A stretch of DNA of 64,000 nucleotides from positions 1-64,000 of the forward strand of contig JADFDI010000006.1 of assembly GCA_018262985.1 (NCBI GenBank), written 5' to 3'. A program made the translations under genes and the position numbers. Under the pieces are notes generated by a model. The model did no database searches. It saw only the letters and a program-made list of their open reading frames with translations, and was not told the origin of the DNA. Shown one piece after another: positions 51,205 to 60,266 of this stretch. How positions within the stretch are numbered: the first letter of the stretch is position 1; each line of letters starts with the position of its first letter. Origin of the DNA: Spirochaetota bacterium. GTDB lineage: Bacteria; Spirochaetota; Spirochaetia; Treponematales; UBA12059.

Positions 51205-53574
51205 TCACCCGCTCGGCGCCGGAAGGTCCTGAACGACCGGGCCCGCCTCCGGCGGGGCTTCCGCGACGCGGAGCCTGACCGTGAAGACGGTCCGACCCGG
51301 CCGCGATTCGAAGCGGATGGCGCCGCCGGAGCCCTCCACGAAGCGCCTGCAGACGTCGAGCCCGAGCCCGGTGCCCTCGCCGTCGCGCTTCGTGGTGAAG
51401 AAGGGCTCGAAGACCCTGCCCTGGATTTCCGCGGGTATGCCGGGGCCGTCGTCGCCGACCGAGACCTCGACCCAGGAACCGTCGCGGCGGGTGGAGAACG
51501 AGAGGACGCCCTGGTTGCCCATGGCCTGGAGGGCGTTGTTCACCAGGTTCACCCAGACCTGGTCGAGTCGGTCCTTGGAACCGAGCACCTTGTCGCGGCA
51601 CTCCCAGCTCCGCTCGACGCGGATCGTCCGCTTGTAGGCGCCGTAGTAGAGCACGAGCAGGTTCTCGATCGAGGCGACCGGGTCCACCGGTTCGGATTCT
51701 CCCGGCGAGGTGCGCGAATAGGACTGGATGGCGGTGACGACCCGCGATGCCTTGAGCGCCGCCTCGGATACTATGCGCGAGGAACGGACCAGCGCCGCCA
51801 CCTCGGAGACCGACTCCACGAGCGACGACGCGGCGGGGATTCCGGCGAGCCGGGCGGCGAAGGCGAGCGCGTCGTCCGGCTCGAAGAGTTCGGCGAGCTC
51901 CCGCGCCAAGCGACGCGGCTTCTCGAAGCCGCCGCGCGCGAGCGCGGCCTCCAGGCCGTGGACGACCTCGCGCTCGGAGGAGTCCTCGAGGCTCATCGCC
52001 CGGGCGACCGCGCGCTCCACCATTTCGTCCGCCAGCGCCTCGCAACCCGGGCAGCGGGTATCGTCGGCCCGGGCGAGCGAGCGGATCGCCGCGAGTATCC
52101 GCTCCGGGGTTCCGCTCACGGCGGACAGGATGGCGCCGAGCGGCGTGTTCAGCTCGTGGGCGATGCTGGCGCCGAGCCGTCCCATCAGGGCGTGCTTTTC
52201 GGCGACGGCGAGGGATTCGCGTGCGTGCGTCAGCTCGGCGAGCGCGCCCTCCAGCTCCGCGGTGCGCTCCTTCACCTTGATTTCGAGGTTGGCCGCGAGA
52301 TCGGCGAGCCTCGCTTCGGTCTCCTTGTGGTGGGTGATGTCGCGGATGGACTCGATCGCGCCAATGATACGCCCCTCGGCGTCGCGGAAGGGCTTGGCGA
52401 TGCCCCACAGGTGGAAGCCCGTTCCGGACCGCATATAGGCGTTGTAGTTTTCCGCCACGAGCGAGTCGCCGCGTCGCTCGAGGGAATCGTACTTCGCCTC
52501 CGTGGCCGGATCGGGCTTGAGCGCGAGGTCGACCAGGATGGGGCGGCGGGAGCCGAAGAAGGGCAGGGCGTATTCGTAGTCGCCCCGCCCCATCACCTCG
52601 TCCGCGGATTTCCCGGACAGCTCCGCGATGGCGCGGTTCCAGGCGATGATCCGGCCCTCGAGGTCGATGGCGAAGGTGGGGTCCGGCAGGAAGTCCAGGA
52701 TGTCGGCGAGCTGGCGCTTGGAGGATTCGAGCGCCTTCTCGACGTTCCGTCGTTCCGCGAGCTCGCGGTCCGCGCTCGCTCGCGCCTCGGCCGCCTTCCG
52801 CGCGTCGGCCGCGAAGGTTCCGAGCACGGCCAGGCTCGACAGGACGGCGAAGGTCGCGCCGCCGAGGCCCACGCGCGAGACCTGGAGCTCGCGGAAGGGA
52901 TCGAGGAAGCCTCCGAACAGGTTCTGCGAGAGGGACTGCAGGCTCGACAGGATGAACACCAGGACGGCCGCGAGGTGGAGCCAGTCGTCCCGGCGCCACG
53001 CGCGGGCGAAGGCGACGCGGACGAGGGTGGCGAGCGCCACGATCGAGGCAGGCGACGACGCGAGGTTGATGGCCGAGAGCAGGGGCCCCCTCGTACCGCG
53101 GGCGGCCCAGGTCGCTCCTTGATGCGCGTCCGCCGACGGGACGGTCTGCGAGATGACCAGGGAAGGATCCGCCGCCGTCGCCGCGCAGACGAGCAGGGCG
53201 AACGCCACGCCGGCCATGGTCATCGCCCGGAGAGCCCGGTCGAGCCGCGCGCCGAGCCGCGAGTCGGACACGGCGCGCGCGTAGAGGAAGAAGGCGGGTA
53301 CGAACCAGGCTCCGCTCGCGACCTGGGCGGCGTGGAACAGCCGGCCCGTCGGTATGGCGCCCTCGATCAGGCCGCACGCGATGACGACCAGTTCAAGCCC
53401 GATGAAGGCTGTGGCCGCGAGGTTGACGAAGAGCGAGGCGCGCAGGGAGCTCCTGGGGTGCTCGCGCAGCGCGACGAGGATGAGGGCGGAGCAAAGCGCC
53501 ACGGCGCCGAGCGCGAGGTTCGGAACGGAGAGCTCCATGAAGCGGACGAAGGCGCTCGGCGCACCGGGGGGCAT
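51205..53574 (-). CDS. Membrane histidine kinase with PAS domain
   Basis: 789 residues. About seven or eight membrane helices (1-265), a PAS domain (about 290-410; FLPDPTFAIDLEGRIIAWNRAIAELSG), a coiled coil, the phospho-acceptor box SIAHELNTPLGAI (H473) and a HATPase domain (VWVNLVNNALQAM N-box, VGDDGPGIP, FTTKRDGEGTGLGLDVCRRFVEG). About 140 residues, including DDTRCPGCEAL, separate H473 from the second dimerisation helix (SRVVTAIQSYSR), much more than usual. No receiver domain and no adjacent response regulator, so it is an orphan kinase. ATG 53574 has no strong ribosome site. Confidence 0.9.
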   Translation of the reverse strand: MPPGAPSAFVRFMELSVPNLALGAVALCSALILVALREHPRSSLRASLFVNLAATAFIGLELVVIACGLIEGAIPTGRLFHAAQVASGAWFVPAFFLYARAVSDSRLGARLDRALRAMTMAGVAFALLVCAATAADPSLVISQTVPSADAHQGATWAARGTRGPLLSAINLASSPASIVALATLVRVAFARAWRRDDWLHLAAVLVFILSSLQSLSQNLFGGFLDPFRELQVSRVGLGGATFAVLSSLAVLGTFAADARKAAEARASADRELAERRNVEKALESSKRQLADILDFLPDPTFAIDLEGRIIAWNRAIAELSGKSADEVMGRGDYEYALPFFGSRRPILVDLALKPDPATEAKYDSLERRGDSLVAENYNAYMRSGTGFHLWGIAKPFRDAEGRIIGAIESIRDITHHKETEARLADLAANLEIKVKERTAELEGALAELTHARESLAVAEKHALMGRLGASIAHELNTPLGAILSAVSGTPERILAAIRSLARADDTRCPGCEALADEMVERAVARAMSLEDSSEREVVHGLEAALARGGFEKPRRLARELAELFEPDDALAFAARLAGIPAASSLVESVSEVAALVRSSRIVSEAALKASRVVTAIQSYSRTSPGESEPVDPVASIENLLVLYYGAYKRTIRVERSWECRDKVLGSKDRLDQVWVNLVNNALQAMGNQGVLSFSTRRDGSWVEVSVGDDGPGIPAEIQGRVFEPFFTTKRDGEGTGLGLDVCRRFVEGSGGAIRFESRPGRTVFTVRLRVAEAPPEAGPVVQDLPAPSG

Positions 53575-53623
53575 GGCGCAAGTCTAAGCCCGCGCGTCGG
53601 CCGGGACAAGCTCTCCGCGCGTT

Positions 53624-54601
53624 TCAGCGTCGGCCGGCGGCTTCCACGCGGTTCCGGCCCTTTTCCTTCGCGCGCGCGAGGGCGTCGTCCGCCGTCGAGA
53701 GCAAGCCCTCCGCGGTCTTCGCGTCGTCGGGCAGGCTCGAGACGCCGATCGAGCCGGTCAGCCGGAGCCGCACGGGCGCCGCGTTCCTGCCGGTCCGGAA
53801 TTCCAGCCAGAGCCCTTCGATGACGGCGCGCGCCCGCTCGGCGACCGCGAGCGCCTCGGCCTTTCCCGCGCCGCGGAGCAGCAAGGCGAACTCGTCGCCG
53901 GAAAGGTGGGCCGCCACGTCGTTCTCGCGGACGAGGGACTGAAGCGCCGCGCCCGTCGAGGCGATGGCGGCGTCGCCCGCGGCGAGCCCCCAGGCGGCGT
54001 TGACCTCGCGGAAGCGGTCGATGTCGAGCATGAGCAGCGAGCAGGGAGTTCCCCGGCGCACCGCCTCGTCGAGGTTCTCGTCGAGGTAGCGCCTGTTGAA
54101 GAGCCCGCTCGCCTCGTCGACGATGGTTCTCCGCCGCGCGGATTCGCCCCACTTCACCAGATCCGACAGGATGCCGGTCGCCTCGGCGAGCCGCGTCCGC
54201 ATCACGTCGCGCATCGAGGCGAGCAGCTTCGCGCCGATGACGGGATGGTCCCAGACCATTCGGTAGAAGTCGATGCCCTCGAGCACGAGCAGCTCCGAAT
54301 CGACGCGGGCGTAACAGGTGGCCGAACGCGGCAGCCCCTCGACGATGGCCATCTCGCCGAAAAAGCGCCCGGGGCCGAATTCGTAGGTGTCGACCTCCAC
54401 CCCGTCGGCTTGCGGCGCGCGCATGCCGACGAGCCCGGACCGGACGATGTAGAATTCGGTGCCCGTGTCGCCCATGCTGAAGACGATCGAGCCCGACGCG
54501 ACGCGGCGCTCGCCGAGGAAGGCGGAGAGCGCCTCGAGCTCGAGCCGGCTCATGTTCCCGAAGGCCCCGGTGGCCGCGAGGAAATCCGCGACCGGGTTCA
54601 T
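53624..54601 (-). CDS. Cyclic-nucleotide-binding GGDEF protein
   Basis: 325 residues. The N-terminal cNMP-binding domain (about 10-130) has VFSMGDTGTEFYIVRSGLVG and the phosphate-binding cassette FGPGRFFGEMAIVEGLPRSATC (FGE..I......R.A pattern). The C-terminal GGDEF domain (about 160-325) has the site loop HLSGDEFALLLRG, with Ser for the first Gly; such variants may remain active. ATG 54601 overlaps the upstream paralogue's stop (ATGA). Likely a cyclic di-GMP synthase gated by cAMP or cGMP. Confidence 0.85.
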   Translation of the reverse strand: MNPVADFLAATGAFGNMSRLELEALSAFLGERRVASGSIVFSMGDTGTEFYIVRSGLVGMRAPQADGVEVDTYEFGPGRFFGEMAIVEGLPRSATCYARVDSELLVLEGIDFYRMVWDHPVIGAKLLASMRDVMRTRLAEATGILSDLVKWGESARRRTIVDEASGLFNRRYLDENLDEAVRRGTPCSLLMLDIDRFREVNAAWGLAAGDAAIASTGAALQSLVRENDVAAHLSGDEFALLLRGAGKAEALAVAERARAVIEGLWLEFRTGRNAAPVRLRLTGSIGVSSLPDDAKTAEGLLSTADDALARAKEKGRNRVEAAGRR

Positions 54602-55599
54602 CCCGTCGCCTTCGCGGAGGGCCGGACCCGATAGACGCGGCCGCCCCCGTCCTGCCACGCCTTGAGCAGCACGTCGCGCGCGCGGTCGAGCAGGCGCCGC
54701 GCCTCGGCGCCGTCTTCGGGCCAGAGCGCTATGGCGAAACAAGCCGTCAGCGGGAAGGGCCGGCCGCCGTTCGCGTCGGACAGGTCGATCGCATGGAGTT
54801 CGCCCGCTATGGTCCGCGCCAGGGCGACGGCGCCCTCCGCGTCGAGTCCGGGCACGAGGACGGCGGTTTCGTTGGAGCGGACGCGGAGCGCCTCGCCGCC
54901 GGGATGGACCCTGGCGACGGCGAGCAGCCGAGCCGCGACGCGGGACATCGCGACATCGCCGGCGACGTGTCCGCGGGCGTCGACCAGCTCCTTGAAACGC
55001 TCCGGCTTGAGGAGGACGAAGGCCGCGCGGCCCTTCAGCGAAGGCGCGAATTCCTCGTCGAACCAGGCCCGGTTGCGCAGGCCCGTCGCCGCGTCCACGT
55101 GGATGCGCCGCCTGAGCTCGCGCACCCACGGGGAATTCTCGGCGATGAGCGCGCGGGCCGCGCGGATGCGGCCCGCGACCATGGCGAGGGAGCGGAGCAG
55201 GATGCGGGCCGTGGTATCGGGCTTTTCCAGCGACATGGTCTCGAGGGTCACGCCGGCGTGCGGGAAGACCAGGAGCGAGGTCGGCCCGACGGCCGCGGCC
55301 CGCGCGTCGCGGCGCGTGCCGGCGGCGAAGTCGAAGTCGCCCACGACTTCGTCGGGCCCGAACCTGGCGAGCTCGAGCTCGGCTCCGTCGACCACGCGCG
55401 AGACGCGCACCTCGCCGGATCGCACCACGAAGAAGCGGTTCGCCTCGTCCCCATCGCCGAACAGCGCCGCGCCGTCGGGAACCTCGAGCCGCTCCGCGCG
55501 CGAAGCCACGTAGGCGAGGTCGTCGTCGAGCAGGGCGGCGAAGAGCTCGGCCTGCCTGAGCAATCTGAACGTTTCGGCGTTACCGGGATTCGTCGGCAT
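54598..55599 (-). CDS. Cyclic-nucleotide-binding protein with degenerate GGDEF domain
   Basis: 333 residues. A cNMP-binding domain (about 10-130; LFGDGDEANRFFVVRSGEVRV, FGPDEVVGDFDFAAGTRRDA) whose phosphate cassette has GD where the downstream paralogue has GE. The C-terminal half aligns with GGDEF domains (DAATGLRNRAWFDEE) but the active-site loop is RVRSNETAVLVPG, lacking GGDEF, so it should not make cyclic di-GMP. It probably regulates, or dimerises with, the active paralogue that overlaps it by 4 nt. Confidence 0.82.
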   Translation of the reverse strand: MPTNPGNAETFRLLRQAELFAALLDDDLAYVASRAERLEVPDGAALFGDGDEANRFFVVRSGEVRVSRVVDGAELELARFGPDEVVGDFDFAAGTRRDARAAAVGPTSLLVFPHAGVTLETMSLEKPDTTARILLRSLAMVAGRIRAARALIAENSPWVRELRRRIHVDAATGLRNRAWFDEEFAPSLKGRAAFVLLKPERFKELVDARGHVAGDVAMSRVAARLLAVARVHPGGEALRVRSNETAVLVPGLDAEGAVALARTIAGELHAIDLSDANGGRPFPLTACFAIALWPEDGAEARRLLDRARDVLLKAWQDGGGRVYRVRPSAKATG

Positions 55600-55699
55600 G
55601 GTTTTTCGGGCCAGTATAGGACCGCGCCTCCGCCCCGGTCAAGTTGCGCCCCATTCCCCCGGACACGACGCCGAGGCTCCGAGAGCCGGAAAAAAGGGA

Positions 55700-55812
55700 A
55701 CGAGAAGCGACGCCGAGTCGCCGAGCGCGCCGAGAGGAAGGCGAGGCGTCCGGGATTTCCTCCCTCGATCCTGCCGTTTCCTCTCCGCGACTCGGCGCCT
55801 CGGCGTTTTCCC
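55700..55812. repeat. Second long imperfect palindrome related to the ugp element
   Basis: The left arm begins near CGACGCCGAGTCGCCGAG and the right arm ends CGCGACTCGGCGCCTCGGCG. The right arm's complement (CGCCGAGTCGCGGAGAGGA) matches the ugp palindrome's CGCCGAGACGCGGAGAGGA at 18 of 19 positions. It lies just beyond the stop of the acyl-CoA synthetase gene, so it may end or stabilise that operon's mRNA. Confidence 0.7.
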
Positions 55813-55817
55813 GTCTG

Positions 55818-58094
55818 CTACGGAGCCAGCCTGGCGTCCAGCCAGAGGTTGAGCATGCGCAGGGCTCGGTCGGCGGTGCGGAAGATCGGCACGCCGCGCC
55901 TGCCGAGCTCGTCCGCGAGCGGGTCGTACAGGCTCCCCGAGTCGACCACCGCGATCCACGGCTTGTCGGTCTCCGCCATGATCCTGCCGTAGCGCCCGGC
56001 CACCGAGTCCTCCCGCGTGACGTCTTCGGCGTGGCCCTCGCCCGCGCCCAGCGTGTTCATGGCGCCGGTCAGCGGCACGATGCCCGCGAGTCCGCAGTCC
56101 ACGTTCGGGTCGTCGAGGATGGTCCGGAAGGTGTCGTCGTAGGCGGCGTCGGGCGCCATGGGCGTGAGGTCGATCGGGTTGTGCACGTCCACGATCTCGC
56201 TGATGCGCGAGTCGGCGAACACCTTTTCGAGCCGCGGGACCGAGGCGGGGCTGAACCCGGCGAGCTCGAGCGAGCCGAGGTTGTCCGCGAAGGCCACGCA
56301 CTCGAAGCCGGCGTTCGAGAGGGCGCCGAGCCTCCGGCCCGCCGCCTTCTTGCCGCGGAGCAGCGCGAAGGTGGTAAGCGCGTCGTCGAAGTCGTCGAGC
56401 GTCTCGACCACCACGGCGCCGGCCTGGGCCATGAGGGCGCGCGTCACGGGCCAGTCGCCCGCGATGCTGGCCGTGTGCGAGGCGGAGGCCGCGGCGCCGG
56501 CGGCCGTGCGTCCCGCGCGGTAGAAGATGACCGAGCGGCCGGAGTCGACGATGCGCCTGACGGCGCGCAGGGTCTTCTCGCCGTCGAGCGGCTTGAAACC
56601 CTCGACGTACACGGCGAAGATCTCGAGGTGGCGGTCGTCCGCGAGGCGCTCGAGGTAGTCGCCGACGGTCAAGTCCATCTGGTTGCCGCAGGTGATGACG
56701 TACTTCGGGTTCACCCGCGGGTGCTTCGAGACGCGGCAGATGGCGAAGGCGCCCGACTGCGAGATGACCGCGATCGGCGCCACCTCCCCCTTGGGCATGG
56801 GCAGCTTGTGCTCGGGGATGAAGAGCGTGTTGTACCGGCCCGGCACCGAGCGGATGCCGAGGCAGTTGCCGCCGTTGAGGAGCGGTCCGCCCCCTTCCGC
56901 GCGGGCCTTGGCCAGCGCCGCCTTCATGCGGCCCACGATCTCCTCGGTGCCTTGCTTCTCCTCGAGGCCTCCGGGAATGACGATGACGCTCTCCGCCTTG
57001 TCGGCCTCGGCCAGCTCGGCGATGGTGAGCGCGGCCTGGGCGGCCGGTATGACCAGCACGAAGAGGTCCACCTTCTCCGGCAGCGAAGCCACGTCCGGCA
57101 CGCAGCGGCAGCCGTCGAGCTCGTCGAGGCCGGGCTTGACCACGTAGAGCCGTGTCCGGTCGAAGCCGTTCTCGATGAGGTTGCGCAGGATGATCCGGCC
57201 GTTGTTCATGCCCTTCTCGGACACGCCGATGACGGCGGCGCTGCGCGGCTCGAGGATGCGGTCGATCTTGCCGAGGGGACGGGCGGCCTGCGCCGCGTTG
57301 ACGATCCGGTCGCCCACGCGCTCGAGTTCCCCGCCCTCGAGGCGGCCGATCTTCACGAGGGCGTCGAGCGCGACGAGGCGTCCTTCGCCCTTTTCGTCCT
57401 TCGCGACCGCGAAGGGGTTCACCTCGAACTCGAGGATGCCGAGCGCCGGGAAGAGGGAGGACGCTTCCACGAACGCGGCGACCACGTCGACGAGCTTCCT
57501 CTCCTCGAGCGCGGCCCTGGTGCCGCGGAGGCCCCCGCAGAGCAGGGTGCGCACCGCGTTGTCCCGGAGCGCCCGCTCCACCTCGGCGCGACCCGACACC
57601 GCGGGGCTCCAGAAGGCGTTGGCGGCCCCGGGCTTGAACACCGTCGCCAGGAACTCGGTGTAGACGCCGCCGGGGCCGAAGCTCACGACGGGGCCGAAAT
57701 CCGGCGCGAAGCGGTAGCCGACGATGATCTCGTGGCCGAGCCTCGGCTCGAAGGGCACGAACTCGTTGATCGTGAAGCCCTCGACCTTCTGGCCGGCGAA
57801 TTTGGCTTCCATGGCGCGGATCGAGTCCGCGATCGCGGCGCTTTCGTTCGGCACGATGGCCACGCCGCCGACCTCGGTCTTGTGGAGGATCTCGGGGCTG
57901 ATGACCTTGAGCACCGCGCGCGGCCCCGGAAGGAGGGCCTTCGCCGCGGCTTCCTTCGAATCCTTGACGAAATGGCGGCGCGCGGTCGGCACGCCCATGG
58001 CCTCGAGGATGGCGAGGCCCTCGAGCTCGGTCAGCGCGTCGCGGCCCTCGGCGAGGGCGGCGTCCACGAGCTTACGGATTGGCGCGGCGTCCAT
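55818..58094 (-). CDS. Fused ADP-forming acetyl/acyl-CoA synthetase (ATP-grasp domain first)
   Basis: 758 residues, both subunits of the ADP-forming acetyl-CoA synthetase in one chain. The ATP-grasp beta part comes first (about 1-240; VLKVISPEILHKTEVGGVAIV) and the CoA-binding alpha part second (from about 265; ILEPRSAAVIGVSEKGMNNGRII). The phospho-histidine motif is SASHTASIAG (H540). It converts acyl-CoA plus ADP and phosphate to acid plus ATP. With iorAB it forms the classic route conserving energy from amino-acid-derived 2-oxoacids. The start overlaps iorB by 23 nt. The domain order is the reverse of the common alpha-beta fusion. Confidence 0.92.
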   Translation of the reverse strand: MDAAPIRKLVDAALAEGRDALTELEGLAILEAMGVPTARRHFVKDSKEAAAKALLPGPRAVLKVISPEILHKTEVGGVAIVPNESAAIADSIRAMEAKFAGQKVEGFTINEFVPFEPRLGHEIIVGYRFAPDFGPVVSFGPGGVYTEFLATVFKPGAANAFWSPAVSGRAEVERALRDNAVRTLLCGGLRGTRAALEERKLVDVVAAFVEASSLFPALGILEFEVNPFAVAKDEKGEGRLVALDALVKIGRLEGGELERVGDRIVNAAQAARPLGKIDRILEPRSAAVIGVSEKGMNNGRIILRNLIENGFDRTRLYVVKPGLDELDGCRCVPDVASLPEKVDLFVLVIPAAQAALTIAELAEADKAESVIVIPGGLEEKQGTEEIVGRMKAALAKARAEGGGPLLNGGNCLGIRSVPGRYNTLFIPEHKLPMPKGEVAPIAVISQSGAFAICRVSKHPRVNPKYVITCGNQMDLTVGDYLERLADDRHLEIFAVYVEGFKPLDGEKTLRAVRRIVDSGRSVIFYRAGRTAAGAAASASHTASIAGDWPVTRALMAQAGAVVVETLDDFDDALTTFALLRGKKAAGRRLGALSNAGFECVAFADNLGSLELAGFSPASVPRLEKVFADSRISEIVDVHNPIDLTPMAPDAAYDDTFRTILDDPNVDCGLAGIVPLTGAMNTLGAGEGHAEDVTREDSVAGRYGRIMAETDKPWIAVVDSGSLYDPLADELGRRGVPIFRTADRALRMLNLWLDARLAP

Positions 58095-58644
58095 GCTCGA
58101 AGGCCCTCAGGTTGGCGTCGACGACCGCGTCGCCCTTCCGGGCGAAGAGGTCCTTGATGGCCGCCTCGAGGGCGGACGCCTCGAGCGGCAGGTATTTCGC
58201 GGCGGCGCCGACGAGCGCCACGTTGGCGGCGCGCGCGTTGCCGGCTTCCTTCGCGAGCGCGTCCGCGTCCACGAGCACCGCGCCCGGAATCTTGCGGAGC
58301 TCCGCGACGACGGCGTCGGGGTCGGGATAGTTCGTCATGTTCTTGAGCGGCGCGGTGGCCGTGACGATCGCCCCGCCCTTCCGGAGCCAGGGCACGTAGC
58401 GCAGGGCCTCGAGCGGCTCGAAGGCGAGGATCAGGTCGGCGCTCGCGCGCGGGATGATGGGACTCGCGACCGGCTTGTCGGACATGCGCAGGTGCGCGAG
58501 CACCTCGCCGCCGCGCTGGCTCATGCCGTGCACCTCCGACTGCTTGACGTCGAGGCCGGCGGCCATGGCGGCGCGCGCGATCACGACGGACACGGAGATG
58601 CCGCCCTGGCCGCCCACGCCGCAGAGGACGATGTCGTACTTCAT
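58072..58644 (-). CDS. iorB: Indolepyruvate oxidoreductase subunit beta
   Basis: 190 residues. The POR gamma-type fold begins MKYDIVLCGVGGQGGISVSVVIARAA, followed by VKQSEVHGMSQRGGEVLAHLR and SADLILAFEPLEALRY, diagnostic of IorB. ATG 58644 overlaps the iorA stop by 4 nt. It works with IorA to decarboxylate aryl- or branched 2-oxoacids to acyl-CoA. Confidence 0.93.
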   Translation of the reverse strand: MKYDIVLCGVGGQGGISVSVVIARAAMAAGLDVKQSEVHGMSQRGGEVLAHLRMSDKPVASPIIPRASADLILAFEPLEALRYVPWLRKGGAIVTATAPLKNMTNYPDPDAVVAELRKIPGAVLVDADALAKEAGNARAANVALVGAAAKYLPLEASALEAAIKDLFARKGDAVVDANLRAFEHGRRANP

Positions 58645-60257
58645 TTCGCGCGCTCCTTCTTGTAGGCCTCGATGCAGACGCGCACGCCGATGACCACCGA
58701 GGGACCCGGGTGGGCGAGCTCTTCCTTGATGGCCTTCACGCTCGCCTCGTGCGAGCGTTTGTGCGCATCGAGCACGCGGACGTGGGCAGGATCGACGCCG
58801 AGCCCGATCACGAGGTCCTTGAGCCTCGAGGACGGCGCGATGGTCGGCTGGGCGCCGGTCATGCCGGTGGTCTGGTTGTCGAGGATGTAGACGGTCGTGT
58901 TCGTGCCGTGCGAGACGGCGTCGACCAGGTTGCTCATGCCGGAATGGTAGAAAGTCGAGTCGCCGATGATGGCCACCGTCGGCCGGAGGCCCGCCTCGGC
59001 GGCGCCGCGCGCCATGCCGATGCTGGCGCCCATGTCGACGCAGCTCTCGATGGCGTTGTACGGCGCGAGCGCGCCGAGCGTGTAGCAGCCGATGTCGCTG
59101 TTCACCGCGTGCGTCGGGTACTCGAGCAGCGCTTCCTTGAGCGCGGCGAAGCTGTCCGCGTGCGGGCAGCCGACGCAGAGCTGCGGCGGGCGTCCGGGCG
59201 GGGGCAGGCCCGGCGCCGGGACGCCCTCGCGCTCGGGAAGGCCCAGGGCCGCGCGCACGAGGTCGGGGTTGAGCTCGCCGTCGAGCGGCAGTTCCCCGCT
59301 CATCTTGCCGAGCACGGGGATCGGCGTCGGGAGGACGCCGCGCAGGGCTTCCTCGACCACGGGGTAGCCGTCCTCGATCACCAGCACCTTTTCCACGTTC
59401 GCGCAGAGCTCGCGGAGCTTTCCGGCGGGTATGGGGTAATGCCCGATATGGAGGTGCGACGGCGCCTCGCCCTCGGCGGCGACGAAGTCCTCGAGGTTCT
59501 CGCGGTAGTACTGGAGCGCGAGGCCCGCGGTCACGACGCCGAGCTTCTTCGACGCGGCCGCGAGCGTCGAGCGTTCCTCGGCGTAGGCGCGGAAGTCCGC
59601 CTGCTTGCCGAGCAGCGCCTTCCAGCGCTTGCGGGCGACGGCCGGCATGAGGATCCACGACATGTCCTGCGGGGCCTTGTCGACGGGGTTCTGCGCCCTT
59701 CCCTTCGCGGCGACCTTGACGACGGCCCGGCTGTGGGCCAGGCGCGTCGTGATGCGGACGAGGACGGGGACTTCGTGCTTCTCGGAAAACTCGAAGGCCT
59801 CGAGCGTCATGTCGTAGGCTTCCTGCTGGTCCGCGGGCTCGAAGCAGGGCATGCGCGCGAAGGCGGCGAGCGCGCGGCTGTCCTGCTCGTCCTGGCTCGA
59901 GTGCATGCCCGGGTCGTCCGCGACCACCACGACGAGGCCGCCGTGGATGCGGATCAGGGCGGAGTTGACGAAGGGGTCGGCGGCCACGTTGAGGCCGACG
60001 TGCTTCATCGACACCATGGCGCGCCGCCCCGCGTAGGAGGCGCCGAGGGCGCTCTCGTAGGCGGTCTTCTCGTTGGCGCACCACTGCGCCACGAACTTCG
60101 CGCCGTCGGCGGTGGTCGCGCCTTTCTCCGCCATGGCCTGCAGCGTTTCCATGATCTCGGTGCTCGGCGTGCCGGGATAGGCGAAGGCCGCCGAGAGTCC
60201 CGCGTGCACGGCGCCGAGCGCGATCGCCTCGTCGCCCATCAGGGTTTCGGTGTTCAT
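58641..60257 (-). CDS. iorA: Indolepyruvate oxidoreductase subunit alpha, without ferredoxin domain
   Basis: 538 residues. Pyrimidine and thiamine-diphosphate domains are intact: MGDEAIALGAVHAGLSAAFAYPGTPSTEI, SMKHVGLNVAADPF, CVGCPHADSF, NSDIGCYTLGALAPY, IGDSTFYHSGM and LDNQTTGMTGAQP. Typical IorA has a C-terminal domain with two [4Fe-4S] clusters, but this protein ends VVIGVRVCIEAYKKERAK with only one cysteine there, so electrons must leave by another route or a separate ferredoxin. The ribosome site TAGGAG includes the stop codon of the preceding tail reading frame. Confidence 0.93.
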   Translation of the reverse strand: MNTETLMGDEAIALGAVHAGLSAAFAYPGTPSTEIMETLQAMAEKGATTADGAKFVAQWCANEKTAYESALGASYAGRRAMVSMKHVGLNVAADPFVNSALIRIHGGLVVVVADDPGMHSSQDEQDSRALAAFARMPCFEPADQQEAYDMTLEAFEFSEKHEVPVLVRITTRLAHSRAVVKVAAKGRAQNPVDKAPQDMSWILMPAVARKRWKALLGKQADFRAYAEERSTLAAASKKLGVVTAGLALQYYRENLEDFVAAEGEAPSHLHIGHYPIPAGKLRELCANVEKVLVIEDGYPVVEEALRGVLPTPIPVLGKMSGELPLDGELNPDLVRAALGLPEREGVPAPGLPPPGRPPQLCVGCPHADSFAALKEALLEYPTHAVNSDIGCYTLGALAPYNAIESCVDMGASIGMARGAAEAGLRPTVAIIGDSTFYHSGMSNLVDAVSHGTNTTVYILDNQTTGMTGAQPTIAPSSRLKDLVIGLGVDPAHVRVLDAHKRSHEASVKAIKEELAHPGPSVVIGVRVCIEAYKKERAK

Positions 60258-60266
60258 CGGGGACTC

